From Oscarella lobularis (taxonomy: Eukaryota > Porifera > Homoscleromorpha > Homosclerophorida > Oscarellidae), in the NCBI RefSeq assembly GCF_947507565.1, contig NC_089183.1:1-64000 (forward strand): DNA of 64,000 nt, given 5' to 3'. Below the pieces are notes generated by a model. That model worked only from the letters and a program-made list of their open reading frames with translations. It ran no database searches and was not told the origin of the DNA. A program made the translations under genes and the position numbers. Shown one piece after another: positions 42,497 through 51,120 of the stretch (within the stretch, counting starts at the first letter, position 1; each line of letters begins with the position of its first letter).

Positions 42497-42800
42497 CTAG
42501 GGTTGTGACGTATCATAGTAGCGATTCTTCATTGTTCGGTATTTCTTTAGTCTGTACAAGGCTTCGAGTTCTTTGATGACGTACTCGGCTTTGGAAATCA
42601 ATGTTTCGATTGCTTGCGGATCCGTTTCGTCTTTGTTTTTCATAAAAGCGTTTTTGCACGCCAACCGAAAGCGATCGTATCCCGTAGGATAGTCACGTCC
42701 CAAGAACAGAAGCTAAGCACCCGGAAAATAAGAGCGAGAATCAGAGAAGAAAATCGGGTACTTGTTTATAGAGATTTTTCACTCGATATCTTTGTGCCAT
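42497..42800 (-). CDS. ETFRF1: ETFRF1 / LYRM5, LYR-motif mitochondrial protein
   Basis: Small LYR-family protein known to regulate the mitochondrial electron transfer flavoprotein. Two exons: [13 protein letters not shown], then [20 protein letters not shown] through [27 protein letters not shown] to the end. It is 82 residues, the usual family length. The LYR position reads NLYK, as in the human protein (LKLYKNLLYLGRDYP). Start codons of this gene and the plus-strand small gene are 80 bp apart. Confidence 0.95.
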
Positions 42801-42880
42801 TACACGATTAGCGCACGCCTCTCTCGGAACGTCGCTTCTCATTCGCCAACTCAAATCACGTGACATCCGCCTTTTCGAAA

Positions 42881-43285
42881 ATGGCAGAACGTACACCAGC
42901 CAAAGTCAAGGAGCCAGAACCAGCTCGCGGAGTCGAAATGTGGAAGCCGTCGGATCGAAATCAAAGGTCAGAGCAGTCGTACTATCAATTTGCGCCGAAA
43001 CGAAGCCGTTTTGAAGGATTTTCATGAGTCCAACGGACAGTTTGATGTCTCCCTGCACCGCCATGCTCATGAAAAAGTCTCGAGTGAAGCTGGGAAGCAT
43101 GGCCCGACGTATCAACGACCCAGCGCTCAAAAGCGGGTAAATGGGACCAAGAGGGGGGGCCCCCAAACACCCCAAAACTAGAAATAATTCCTAGCGCGCC
43201 AAAAAAACGTCCTCCCGCTACTGAACCACCTCTAGCTTACGAACAAGCATCAAAGGAAAATAATCCAGCCAAAAAAGATGATTAG
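42881..43285 (+). CDS. Small basic protein, unrecognised
   Basis: Three short exons join in one frame: MAERTPAKVKEPEPARGVEM WKPSDRNQ | SLMSPCTAMLMKKSRVKLGS MARRINDPALKSG | APKKRPPATEPPLAYEQASK ENNPAKKDD. The introns are 42968-43046 and about 43136-43190, both with good GT-AG sites. The second holds a GGGGGGGCCCCC palindrome. The product is about 90 residues, Lys/Pro-rich, with SPCT and KKRPP patches, so it may be nuclear and phosphorylated. I do not recognise a family. The divergent position with ETFRF1 and the splice quality support a real gene. Confidence 0.6.
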
Positions 43286-43380
43286 GCATTGACAAATTCT
43301 AGATAGACGATAAATTCATTTAGCCAAGTCCACGTGATTGTTTGCTATTAGAGCCTCGCGCGTGCACATACTAAAAAACC

Positions 43381-43968
43381 TTACAAACGAAATCGAAAAG
43401 TGTTAATAAGTTCGGGCACTTTATTCATCATAAGTTGAAATTCCGTATAATTCAAACCGCCGTCTTCGTCGAGATCTCCCTCTTCGAGCACGTGATCAAC
43501 AACGGCGGCGCGATCTCGATAAGGCATAACGCGTTCGTCGTCGTCGTTCCCCAAAGGGGACTCCCCTCCGCAGAGAACGTCGAGAACGTTCAATAAATCC
43601 CGTCTTCCAATTAAATTGTCTCCGTCGACGTCGTAAATGCGAAAAGCCCATTCGATTTTCTTTACTTTCTCGGTCGCATCGCTGAAACACGTGACCATGT
43701 CGAGAAAGTCTTCGAACGTCATATCGCCGTCTCCCGACGTCGAAAAGAGACAGCAAATGCGATCGCGAAACGGATTGGCCGCCAATTCGGGCAAATGAAC
43801 GGTGAGAATCGATTTTTTGATTTTGGCGTTACGATCGGAGGCGACCGCTTCCGGGTCGAGTTGAGCGAAGCGTTCGTGTGCGTGGAGTATTTCCGCTTGA
43901 CTCAAACCGGTCAAATCGCGATATTCGTCGAGTTCGTCATCGGTAAAGACGCTCTGACGCGATCCCAT
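43381..43968 (-). CDS. CIB: Calcium and integrin-binding protein, CIB2/3-like
   Basis: EF-hand protein of 195 residues in a single exon. The start MGSRQSVFTDDELDEYRD has the Gly2 myristoylation signal and matches MGNKQTIFTEEQLDNYQD of CIB2/3. Two canonical calcium loops are visible: DVDGDNLIGRRDL (EF3) and DLDEDGGLNYTEF (EF4). EF1/EF2 regions are non-canonical, as in the family (LPELAANPFRDRICCLFSTS). The C-terminus ends NTFRFRL. CIB proteins bind integrin alpha tails and TMC channels. The lack of introns is unusual in this neighbourhood. Confidence 0.93.
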   Translation of the reverse strand: MGSRQSVFTDDELDEYRDLTGLSQAEILHAHERFAQLDPEAVASDRNAKIKKSILTVHLPELAANPFRDRICCLFSTSGDGDMTFEDFLDMVTCFSDATEKVKKIEWAFRIYDVDGDNLIGRRDLLNVLDVLCGGESPLGNDDDERVMPYRDRAAVVDHVLEEGDLDEDGGLNYTEFQLMMNKVPELINTFRFRL

Positions 43969-44904
43969 TCCACTCCTTGTCTAAATAGATAGGCGTGGCC
44001 CTTCGTTCTTACGTCAATTAGACGTTCATTTCCTCCTTGTGTCTGGGGCCGGGGAAGTGAAAATGGCAGCAATTGACCGGGGTGAGAATCTAATTCTAAT
44101 TCTAATGCGTTCTATATTGGGGCGTTCGCGATCACTCATGATCGCGTAACGAAAGGAAAGATCCCCTTTCATGCATGAGATCTCCCTAGAAATAGGCGAG
44201 ACGCGCGCTCACCTGTCCTCACATCAACATCCACGCCGCGCCGCTCGCGAAGCCAGCCGCGCCGCCGTCCCGCGATAAGTAGACAAGTAAGAATGCGGAC
44301 AATCTTGTGTACAGTAGAGGCTTTTTCCTACTTCCGATCGCGATCGCCCACGTCTCATAACGCTTCCGAAGGCGCACGTCTAGAGACTACGCTATTCATG
44401 CATATGAACAACTCGCGGCGCGTCTGTCGTTTTCAGACTCCCTATTCGGGCACCGCTCCCTTTCTTCGTGGGACTGCTCTTTGAGGGATTCCGTGGGCGG
44501 GAAAGCCGTGACCTGCCCCAGTATGGGCATTGTTTACCTACGAAGACGCGCACATAACGCGCACGTGCACCCATTTTCATGACCATATATGGTTCGAGGT
44601 TTCACTTCGAGCCTAATAAGGCTGCGAAGAACTATGGCGTCACATGCGCCCGCGTTTTGGACCACGCATATAACGTTCGGCCCGACTGGTTTGGATCAGT
44701 TTCTACTGCTGATCGCCAGTTGTCCGAAGTTTGGACGCTCTTCTCTCTCGCGAGACCTCTTACTTTACGTCGTGCCTAGCGCGCTTTTCTTATTTGGCTT
44801 TATAAGCTACTGCCCCGGACTTCCTTGATTTCAGTTTGCACGTTGCAAGCGATTCGAACGCTCTGTGGATCGTATCTACACTTGGAAAACCGAACGAAAA
44901 CGAA
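43969..44904. promoter_or_regulatory. Divergent intergenic region, CIB and ETS-B
   Basis: About 0.94 kb between the two starts. No gene recognised; the frames here have no known domain. It must hold the promoters of both genes and the 5' UTR of ETS-B. No TATA box stands out. Confidence 0.4.
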
Positions 44905-46704
44905 ATGTCTTTCTACAACGACCCGCTCGTCACGTCATCGCCAAGTTTCATGGTAAGAACAACGATCGAACGTCCAAAAACGCGCTTTATCGTCGCTTTT
45001 TCGATGCAGACGCACGAAACTGCATCAGTTTCGAGCGCACACGACGTCGTCGAACCGTCGCTCATCGCCGAAATCCCAGGCCTGCCTTCGGGTGAGTAAA
45101 CTACGGGGAGGGCGTGGCTGGCCCTTAATATAATTTTCAATATTTATCTTTCGATAGATCCGACCGTTTGGACAATGGACGACAAGGTGAATTGGATCCA
45201 AGGCAGTTGCAATGCATACGACCTTCCCATCGCTATGGATACGATTCTTCCCGTTTTGGACGACCTGGAAGAATTCCTCAAAATCGACAACGAAACAATT
45301 GAAGAACGTCTCGGCGAACGATTCGGCGACGACGTCGAATTCCTGAGAAATAACTTTGATATACTCCAAAGCGATCTCATAAGCCGATTTCCAGATGGAG
45401 GAAACAGCGAAAGTGTGCCTGTTCCGCCGCCACAACAACAGTCACAGCCAACCACAAGCATAGACAGCCTTTTTCCTTTGTCTGATTCAATAATGATGAC
45501 ATCCAATCAGATGTCGGCGGCTCCTTTGACTTCTTCTTCTTCTTTTTCTTTTCCCCAACCAAGCCCAAGCCAAAGTGTTTATGCTCCATTTCAACAATCA
45601 CAACCATCTCTCTATCAATATCCTCCTCCTCCTCCTCCTCCTTTGTCAATGACGAAGCAAGAACCCGTCTATTCTGCTTCTGATATGTTTCATTTTCCGT
45701 CTTCCTGTAAGCAATCTTTGTTTCTTTTGTATTCATTTTCCCTATTGTCTATTATTGTAGATGCTAATCAAATGGTGAGCGCTCCTCTATCTGCTCCCCC
45801 CATGCAATCCGTTCCCACGTCAGCGAATAGCGTCATGAGCTCAGGACAACAGCCAAATTATCACTTTCAATATCCTCCAATGCAAACAATGACTCCGCCC
45901 ACGCCGCCGTCAGCTATTCCACCTTTCAGTCCTCTTCTTCCACGAAGAGGTCACTACGGATCATTGAGCAGCCTTGGTAAGAAAAAAAAAGACTCCTTCC
46001 TTCCTTATAATAATAATATCCTCTTCTTTATTTTAGTTGAATCTGGCTCTGCTTCATCGTCTGCTTATACGACAGATGATGAGGAATTCTTCGTCGATCC
46101 GCTCAATCCTCCACTACAGAACATCCCCACGATAGCATTCGACGGGAAAGAGAGCAACGGCGGTGCCAATCATCCCCAACTACGCAACATAGGTCCCGGA
46201 CTCATTGCCATACCAATCAATCCCAAAACGGGCAAACCCAAACGAAAACGTCGCAAGAAGATCCGTTCGGCGATCATTCCACCGCCACTTCTTCCGAATC
46301 GAGGCGCAAATTGCAGCCTATGGGAATTCTTTCTCGAACTTCTCGCCGATCCGTTTCACTACGATAAATTGATTAAGTGGACGAATCGCGACGAGGGAGA
46401 ATTCAAGATCATCGACAGCGAAGTCGTCTCCGTCATCTGGGGTCTTCTCAAGAACAAATCCACCATGAAATACGATCACATGTCGCGATCCATTCGCTAT
46501 TATTACGGCAAAGACATTCTCGATAAGGTCCCGGACAAGCAACTGGTCTACCGCTTCGGATCTAATTCCAACTGGCTGTCTTATCAGCCGAAATCGCAGG
46601 GGCTGGATCAGAGCCGAATGCCTGCGGCGCCTATTGAGATCTGCGGTCGTGTTGCCAAGCCAAAACTTTATGCTGTTGCCAAAATTAATTCTCCTCTTGC
46701 TTAA
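44905..46704 (+). CDS. ETS-family transcription factor with PNT-like N-terminus (ETS-B)
   Basis: The start MSFYNDPLVTSSPSFM leads the second exon THETASVSSAHDVVEPSLIA, then a divergent Pointed-like region DPTVWTMDDKVNWIQGSCNA YDL with ERLGERFGDDVEFLRNNFDI L. A long Pro/Ser/Gln-rich middle follows. The ETS domain is in the last exon (about 46315-46585): SLWEFFLELLADPF, LIKWTNRDEGEFKI, SVIWGLLKNKSTMKYDHMSR, SIRYYYGKDILDKVPDKQLV YRF, NWLSYQP. A basic patch (KPKRKRRKKIR) just before it is a likely nuclear signal. ETS-B and ETS-D (56 kb) share LELLADP, RYYYGK.IL.K and WLSY, which marks them as local paralogues. The PNT call is weaker than the ETS call. Confidence 0.88.
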
Positions 46705-47153
46705 GACTCTCTATAGTGACGATTGTATATATGTCACAAGTTTTAAATATTAGGTAGGTTGGTTTTTTATTCTTATTCTTCGCGGAGCATTGTTTATGCT
46801 AGGGTTCGTCTGTTTAGCAAAATAGAGATCGTCGAAGTGATATTGGGAAAAGGTCAATCGTTCCCCGTCGTGTGATTATTGTCTGGCTTCTCCCCGCCGC
46901 TTTTCATTCCAATCGTAGTTGAAAGGTGACTTCCTGCACCGACAAGAGACGGCAAGCACGTAGCAAAGAAGCAGGAAATTTCTCTCTCCATGCAGCCCGC
47001 CGCTATTGTGGATCTTCCCCCCCGGAAGGAATTCCCCCGCCTCCGGTCGGTGTGATGTAAGACCGGAAGGAAGAAACGTGAACACGTATATGTGCCACCG
47101 TGAAGCGGCAAATCAATCATTAGTCAACAGTCAACAGTCGTCTCCAGAACGAA
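46705..47153. other. Intergenic, 3' flank of ETS-B
   Basis: No gene recognised. It must contain the polyadenylation site of ETS-B and the promoter of the PNT-only gene. Confidence 0.5.
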
Positions 47154-47787
47154 ATGGTTTTCTCCCCCCTGACTATAGTAACGCTAAGGTGAGAGAGCAA
47201 CGTTTCTGTTTTTAGTCGTCGTTGTCGTCGTCGTCGTCGTCGTCGTCTGGCTCGTCTGACGTTCATCACGACGAAAATCAAATAATCGACGACGAAGAAG
47301 AGGAAGCAGAAGCAGAGATTGCTGTCGCCGCCGCCGCTCTTCCACTTGCAGTCGTTCAGTTGAATCCACCTCAAATACCCCAACATTTAGGATTGCCTGA
47401 AAGTAAGTGTTGACCTCTCTCATTAGAGAGTGCAAGTACGTGAGAACCGATAAATTGTAAGCTGAGACTATACTTCCAGCGATTTTTATAGCTCAGCTCG
47501 TTTGACAGCCAAGATAGACTTTGATTGCTGGTCTTCGATCGCAATCGAGCAATCTCGTTTGTTTTTCATCTTTTTCCTGCATTGTAGATTCCAACGACTG
47601 GGTTCCGGATCATGTGCACATTTTCCTGCAATGGTTTAAAGAGGAATACGCGACGGAAACTCTCAACGTGGAGGCATTCCGGGGAATGGGAGGAATTCAA
47701 TTGAAATCGCTCACCGAAGCGCAACTGAAGGAAAAGGCTCCCTTCGTTGGCGATCTCATCTATAATTTCTTTCATCTAAATGAGTAG
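47154..47787 (+). CDS. PNT (Pointed/SAM) domain-only protein
   Basis: Reads as exon 1 MVFSPLTI, exon 2 with a Ser run and an acidic stretch (DVHHDENQIIDDEEEEAEAE) then AVVQLNPPQIPQHLGLPE, and exon 3 (about 47588-47787) with a PNT domain: DSNDWVPDHVHIFLQWFKEE YATETLNVEAFRGMGGIQLK SLTEAQLKEKAPFVGDLIYN F. The stop follows at once, so there is no ETS domain. The spacing of W..DHV..FLQWF and KEKAPFVGDLIYNF matches the PNT domains of ETS factors. The gene lies between ETS-B and the UBL-PNT gene on the other strand. PNT-only proteins such as Drosophila Mae/EDL bind PNT domains of ETS factors and block or export them; a similar role here is inference. Confidence 0.78.
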
Positions 47788-48474
47788 GGGGAAGCCTCGC
47801 GCTCGCCGTGGGCTTGTTATACACGGTAGTACAAACAGACACTAGGTGCCACGCCCTCTTCTCCCCCCATCACGCAATGGCACAAGGATCCTCTTTCCTG
47901 TGCGCTTTTCGTTCGGTACTTTATATTAAAGATCGATCTGTGTTGCACAACTGTTTTTTTCTGCTTCGATTTTTATCGCTTCTAGACTTTTCACTCTCTT
48001 TCCTAATTTGATTATACTGGCTTCTTGCCCAGCTGTTAGATCAGCGTGCAAAAGCCGGCGCTCGTTTTCAACTGTCTATTTATAAGTTGTTGTATAATAT
48101 GACTTGAAACGCCAGCTGTTTGCGCTGCATGCAGTAGATACGTGCAGTGGAAGCCATTCGCTGTGAGCGCTAGCGTACGTTAGCGACATATTTTCCTTCC
48201 TAGACTTCCGTCTCGACGCGCTGGACGTCCTTTTCCTGCTCGATAAGACTCGGAGAGAACTCGTACGACTTATCAAAGACCTATTTCGGGTAAGACGATC
48301 CCTTAGGGACCCCCGGGGCTCAGGACGCGTGCCCCAATGCAGGAAAATCGTATCAAACATATTCGATTATTCGGCCGCTACTCATCCCGACACACACGAA
48401 CAAAACGTGCAAAAAAGAGTTACTAGGACGCCTAAAATCTACAAGTCGATCTATCGATTGTCATTGAGACCGTT
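47788..48474. other. Intergenic, convergent 3' flanks
   Basis: No gene confirmed. A plus-strand open stretch at about 48205-48294 (DALDVLFLLDKTRRELVRLI) lies between an acceptor-like and a donor-like site and continues in frame into 48343 onward. I could not find a start exon for it. Confidence 0.4.
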
Positions 48475-49188
48475 CTACGGTGACACATGCGCAGTACTCG
48501 CTTCCACAATTCGCTGAAATTCCCCGAAGAGCGTATCGCCTTTCTCGTTTCCTACGCGATAGCAGAATCCCGAACGTTTCATGAGACAGAGCGCGCGTCC
48601 GTTCATCAAAAATTTTCCAACGTCGACATTTATGTCGAACTTTTTCGCGCAAAATTCGACCCATTCCCTCACGTGATCGCGCGTCCAAAACCGTGGATCT
48701 AAACAAAAGAAAAACGAATGTTTTTCACGCTCCCTCATCTGGCTGGCTGGCTAATCACTTGTAGGATGATCTTTTGGTAGCGAAAGTCTAGACGAATGAA
48801 TGCCCTCCTCATCCGCTCCACCTAGAAAAGTTGAAAATTTGGGCTCCTCCATGGTCACGCACGCGAAGCGCTAAAACCCGGACGGGGCGTAGGCGCATTA
48901 GATTAGAGACGTACCCCCGTGCAAAAGGAGATGAGCGGATAGCCCGACGTCGTTCTTTCTCACCACAGCTTCATCTCGCAACTAGAAAAAAACATCTCAC
49001 GTCGTTATAAGTAGAAGGGGCCCCCCTCCTAGGCGTTTTTTTACCTTCGAGCGGCCTTTTAGAAGACTTAGAACTTCGATAGCGATTCCCTCCTTTTCTT
49101 CAATCGCTTCCTTGACACTTCGAACGTCTATCGTAGGCGTTTTCGTATCGATTTGAACGCATCGTCCGTCGACGAAATTGATTTGCAT
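48475..49188 (-). CDS. UBL-PNT protein 1, no ETS domain
   Basis: Exon 1 encodes a ubiquitin-like start: MQINFVDGRCVQIDTKTPTI, SVKEAIEEKEGIAIEVLSLL KGRSK. Exon 2 completes it: LRDEAVVRKNDVGLSAHLLL HGG. A 93-bp intron (48822-48914) joins GADEEGIHSSRLSLPKDHP, then the PNT exon: NPRFWTRDHVREWVEFCAKK FDINVDVGKFLMNGRALCLM KRSGFCYRVG, ending STAHVSP. UBL then PNT is the order of the N-terminal half of GABP-alpha (OST-PNT-ETS), but no ETS exon is visible downstream. If the 93-bp intron is kept, exon 2 stops at 48898, and an in-frame ATG at 48852 inside the intron (MEEPKFSTFLGGADEEG) gives a PNT-only form. Upstream in-frame ATGs lie at 49197 and 49224. Confidence 0.75.
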
Positions 49189-49224
49189 TGCGTGCATAAA
49201 TCGACTAGTCCAACTCCAAAACAA

Positions 49225-51120
49225 TTAGTAAGGCGATAAGTTGACGACTTGACAGCGGCGAACGACGAACGACTAGTCGTTCGTTCTTCGCTCGTTCGAG
49301 ATCGAATGAGGAAGACAAGAGAAGTGTCCCGTTGATTAGAGGTATAGGATATGGTACGTATGTGGGTGGATAAAGTGCGGTGTGTCGTCTTAGGCCAAGA
49401 GACGGTTATGTATCATTACGTATGGGGGGAGAGACAGAGAGAGAGAGAGACAGAGACAGAAAAATGCTTTCCTTTTTTTCCCCCTTGTCGTCTTTCGGTC
49501 GACAAAGGATAGTACATTCCTCGAGGCAATGTTGATTATTTATCTAAGGGAAAGTGTCGCGATAGAAGGCTTTTGCTTTTCTTTCTCGTTTCCTCTCCCC
49601 TTCTAACGAAGAGAATAGTAGTGCGAGTTCCCTCGAGGCAATGTTGATCATTTATCTACGAGAGAGAGAGAGAGAGAGAGAGAAGGGGTGTCGACATGCA
49701 AAAAGCTCTCAGAGACTGTTTGCTTAGTTCTCTCTCCCCCCGTTTTCTCGTCTCCCCGTCGCAATCTCTTATGGGAACGTATGTCCGCACGTACAAACGA
49801 GTTCCCAGTTTCCCTGTCAACGAGCCAACAAAAAACAATGCATCGCCGCACTCTCTCTCTCCTCCTCCTCCTCCTACACGTAAATTCCAACGACGCGTGT
49901 GCCCAAACCAAGCAAAGAGCCAAAACGATTTAGAAAAGTTGCGAGCACCCTCTAATGGAGCCAACCCATCTGTTACCATGCGAACAGGCAAACAGTCGAA
50001 CGACCTCAGTTTGAGAAACAATCATAGATAGAACTTCCTCCCCTCCCCTCCTTCGTTTCTGTTCTCCTTCGCATGGAAAGGGCTTCGTTCCCCGGCCCCC
50101 GCCCGCCCTGCCTCAAGCCTCCCTCTATACTTTCCCCGTCTCCCCGAGGCTCTCTTAGTCTACTTCGGTTATCATTCCTAATTTGCCCTGTCTGCTCGTC
50201 GAATGCCCACAACCAGGATATCCCTCGAGTCGATAGAGCGTCCCCTCTCATCCCATTTCGATTCATTGGCAAAACGTTTCGTCGCAAAAACGCTTTCCCA
50301 CGGATTTTCTAATGGACTTCCCATGAAACAAAGCCTCAGTAATGTCAATAGAGATGCGAATGACGACGATTGTCCATTAGCTAAGCACGTCAAATCCCAA
50401 AGAAATCAGCTGACTTCCCTAGGCCTTCGGCGTTATCTGCGTCGAGACGCCTGGGAAAAAAGGTCTCTTTGTCCTTTCAATCAGGTGTCGAAACGTTTAG
50501 GTAATATCGACGAGATATCTATCGTCATCCGTCTCGCGATACACACTGGCTCTCTTTGTTCCGTCGATCGGGCGGCGTCTCTTTCGCTCGTCGTTCGTCG
50601 CGTGTGCGCACCTCATCTTTCTCTTTTCAACAAAAACGACCGCACCCACGTTCCCTCCCCCTATGACATCATCTTCTGGGAAGTGCAAATCGACAAGGGA
50701 CCCATTGTGATTCGCTGTGTGCAGATGGCGCGTTCGTCGTGGGCGGGAATCCTTACGGCTTCAGGGGCGGGACGCCTATAAGTGGGGCTCCATAAAACCA
50801 CAATCGCATTAGACTCTCCGTCGACCGCAAATCTCGCCATCCCTCGAGCTCGTTCTCTCTCTAAAGCCTCTTGCAACACACCCTTACGACCACATAGAGA
50901 GAGAAAGAGAGAGTCGAGTCCCCTCGCCCATCGACGATCGAAGACGACAAACGACGTACATTGATTGACATTCTCGCCAGGTAAGACAAAGAAAACGAAG
51001 AAGACGACGATTGCGTCAGTCGTACGTCGTCGTCGTCGAGATCGTTTCTTCGTGACGATGATGATGATGATGATGAGGATGATGATGATTCTTTTTTCTC
51101 TCGCCCTCCCCTCTCAGACG
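49225..51120. other. Intergenic, 1.9 kb with GA microsatellites and a direct repeat
   Basis: Between UBL-PNT 1 and ETS-C. A sequence of about 28 bp (CCTCGAGGCAATGTTGATTA and following) occurs at 49517 and 49632. (GA)n tracts lie at 49432-49455 and 49661-49684. A 192-codon frame at 50203-50781 has no domain or splice support and is treated as chance. An acceptor-like CTCTCAG at 51111-51117, just before the ETS-C start, suggests a 5' UTR intron. Confidence 0.5.

Noticed and set aside
42700-42730. 5S rRNA-like words (AAGCTAAGCACCCGG)
   Set aside because: Only about 15 bases resemble 5S; it is the short intron of ETFRF1 and no further 5S sequence follows.
48198-48517. Plus-strand exon-like segments (DALDVLFLLDKTRRELVRLI and a following frame)
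   Set aside because: Splice-like ends exist, but no start exon and no known domain; it also runs into the UBL-PNT 1 coding region.
50203-50781. 192-codon plus-strand open frame upstream of ETS-C
   Set aside because: No recognisable domain, no hydrophobic or repeat pattern, and no splice sites that extend it. Likely chance.
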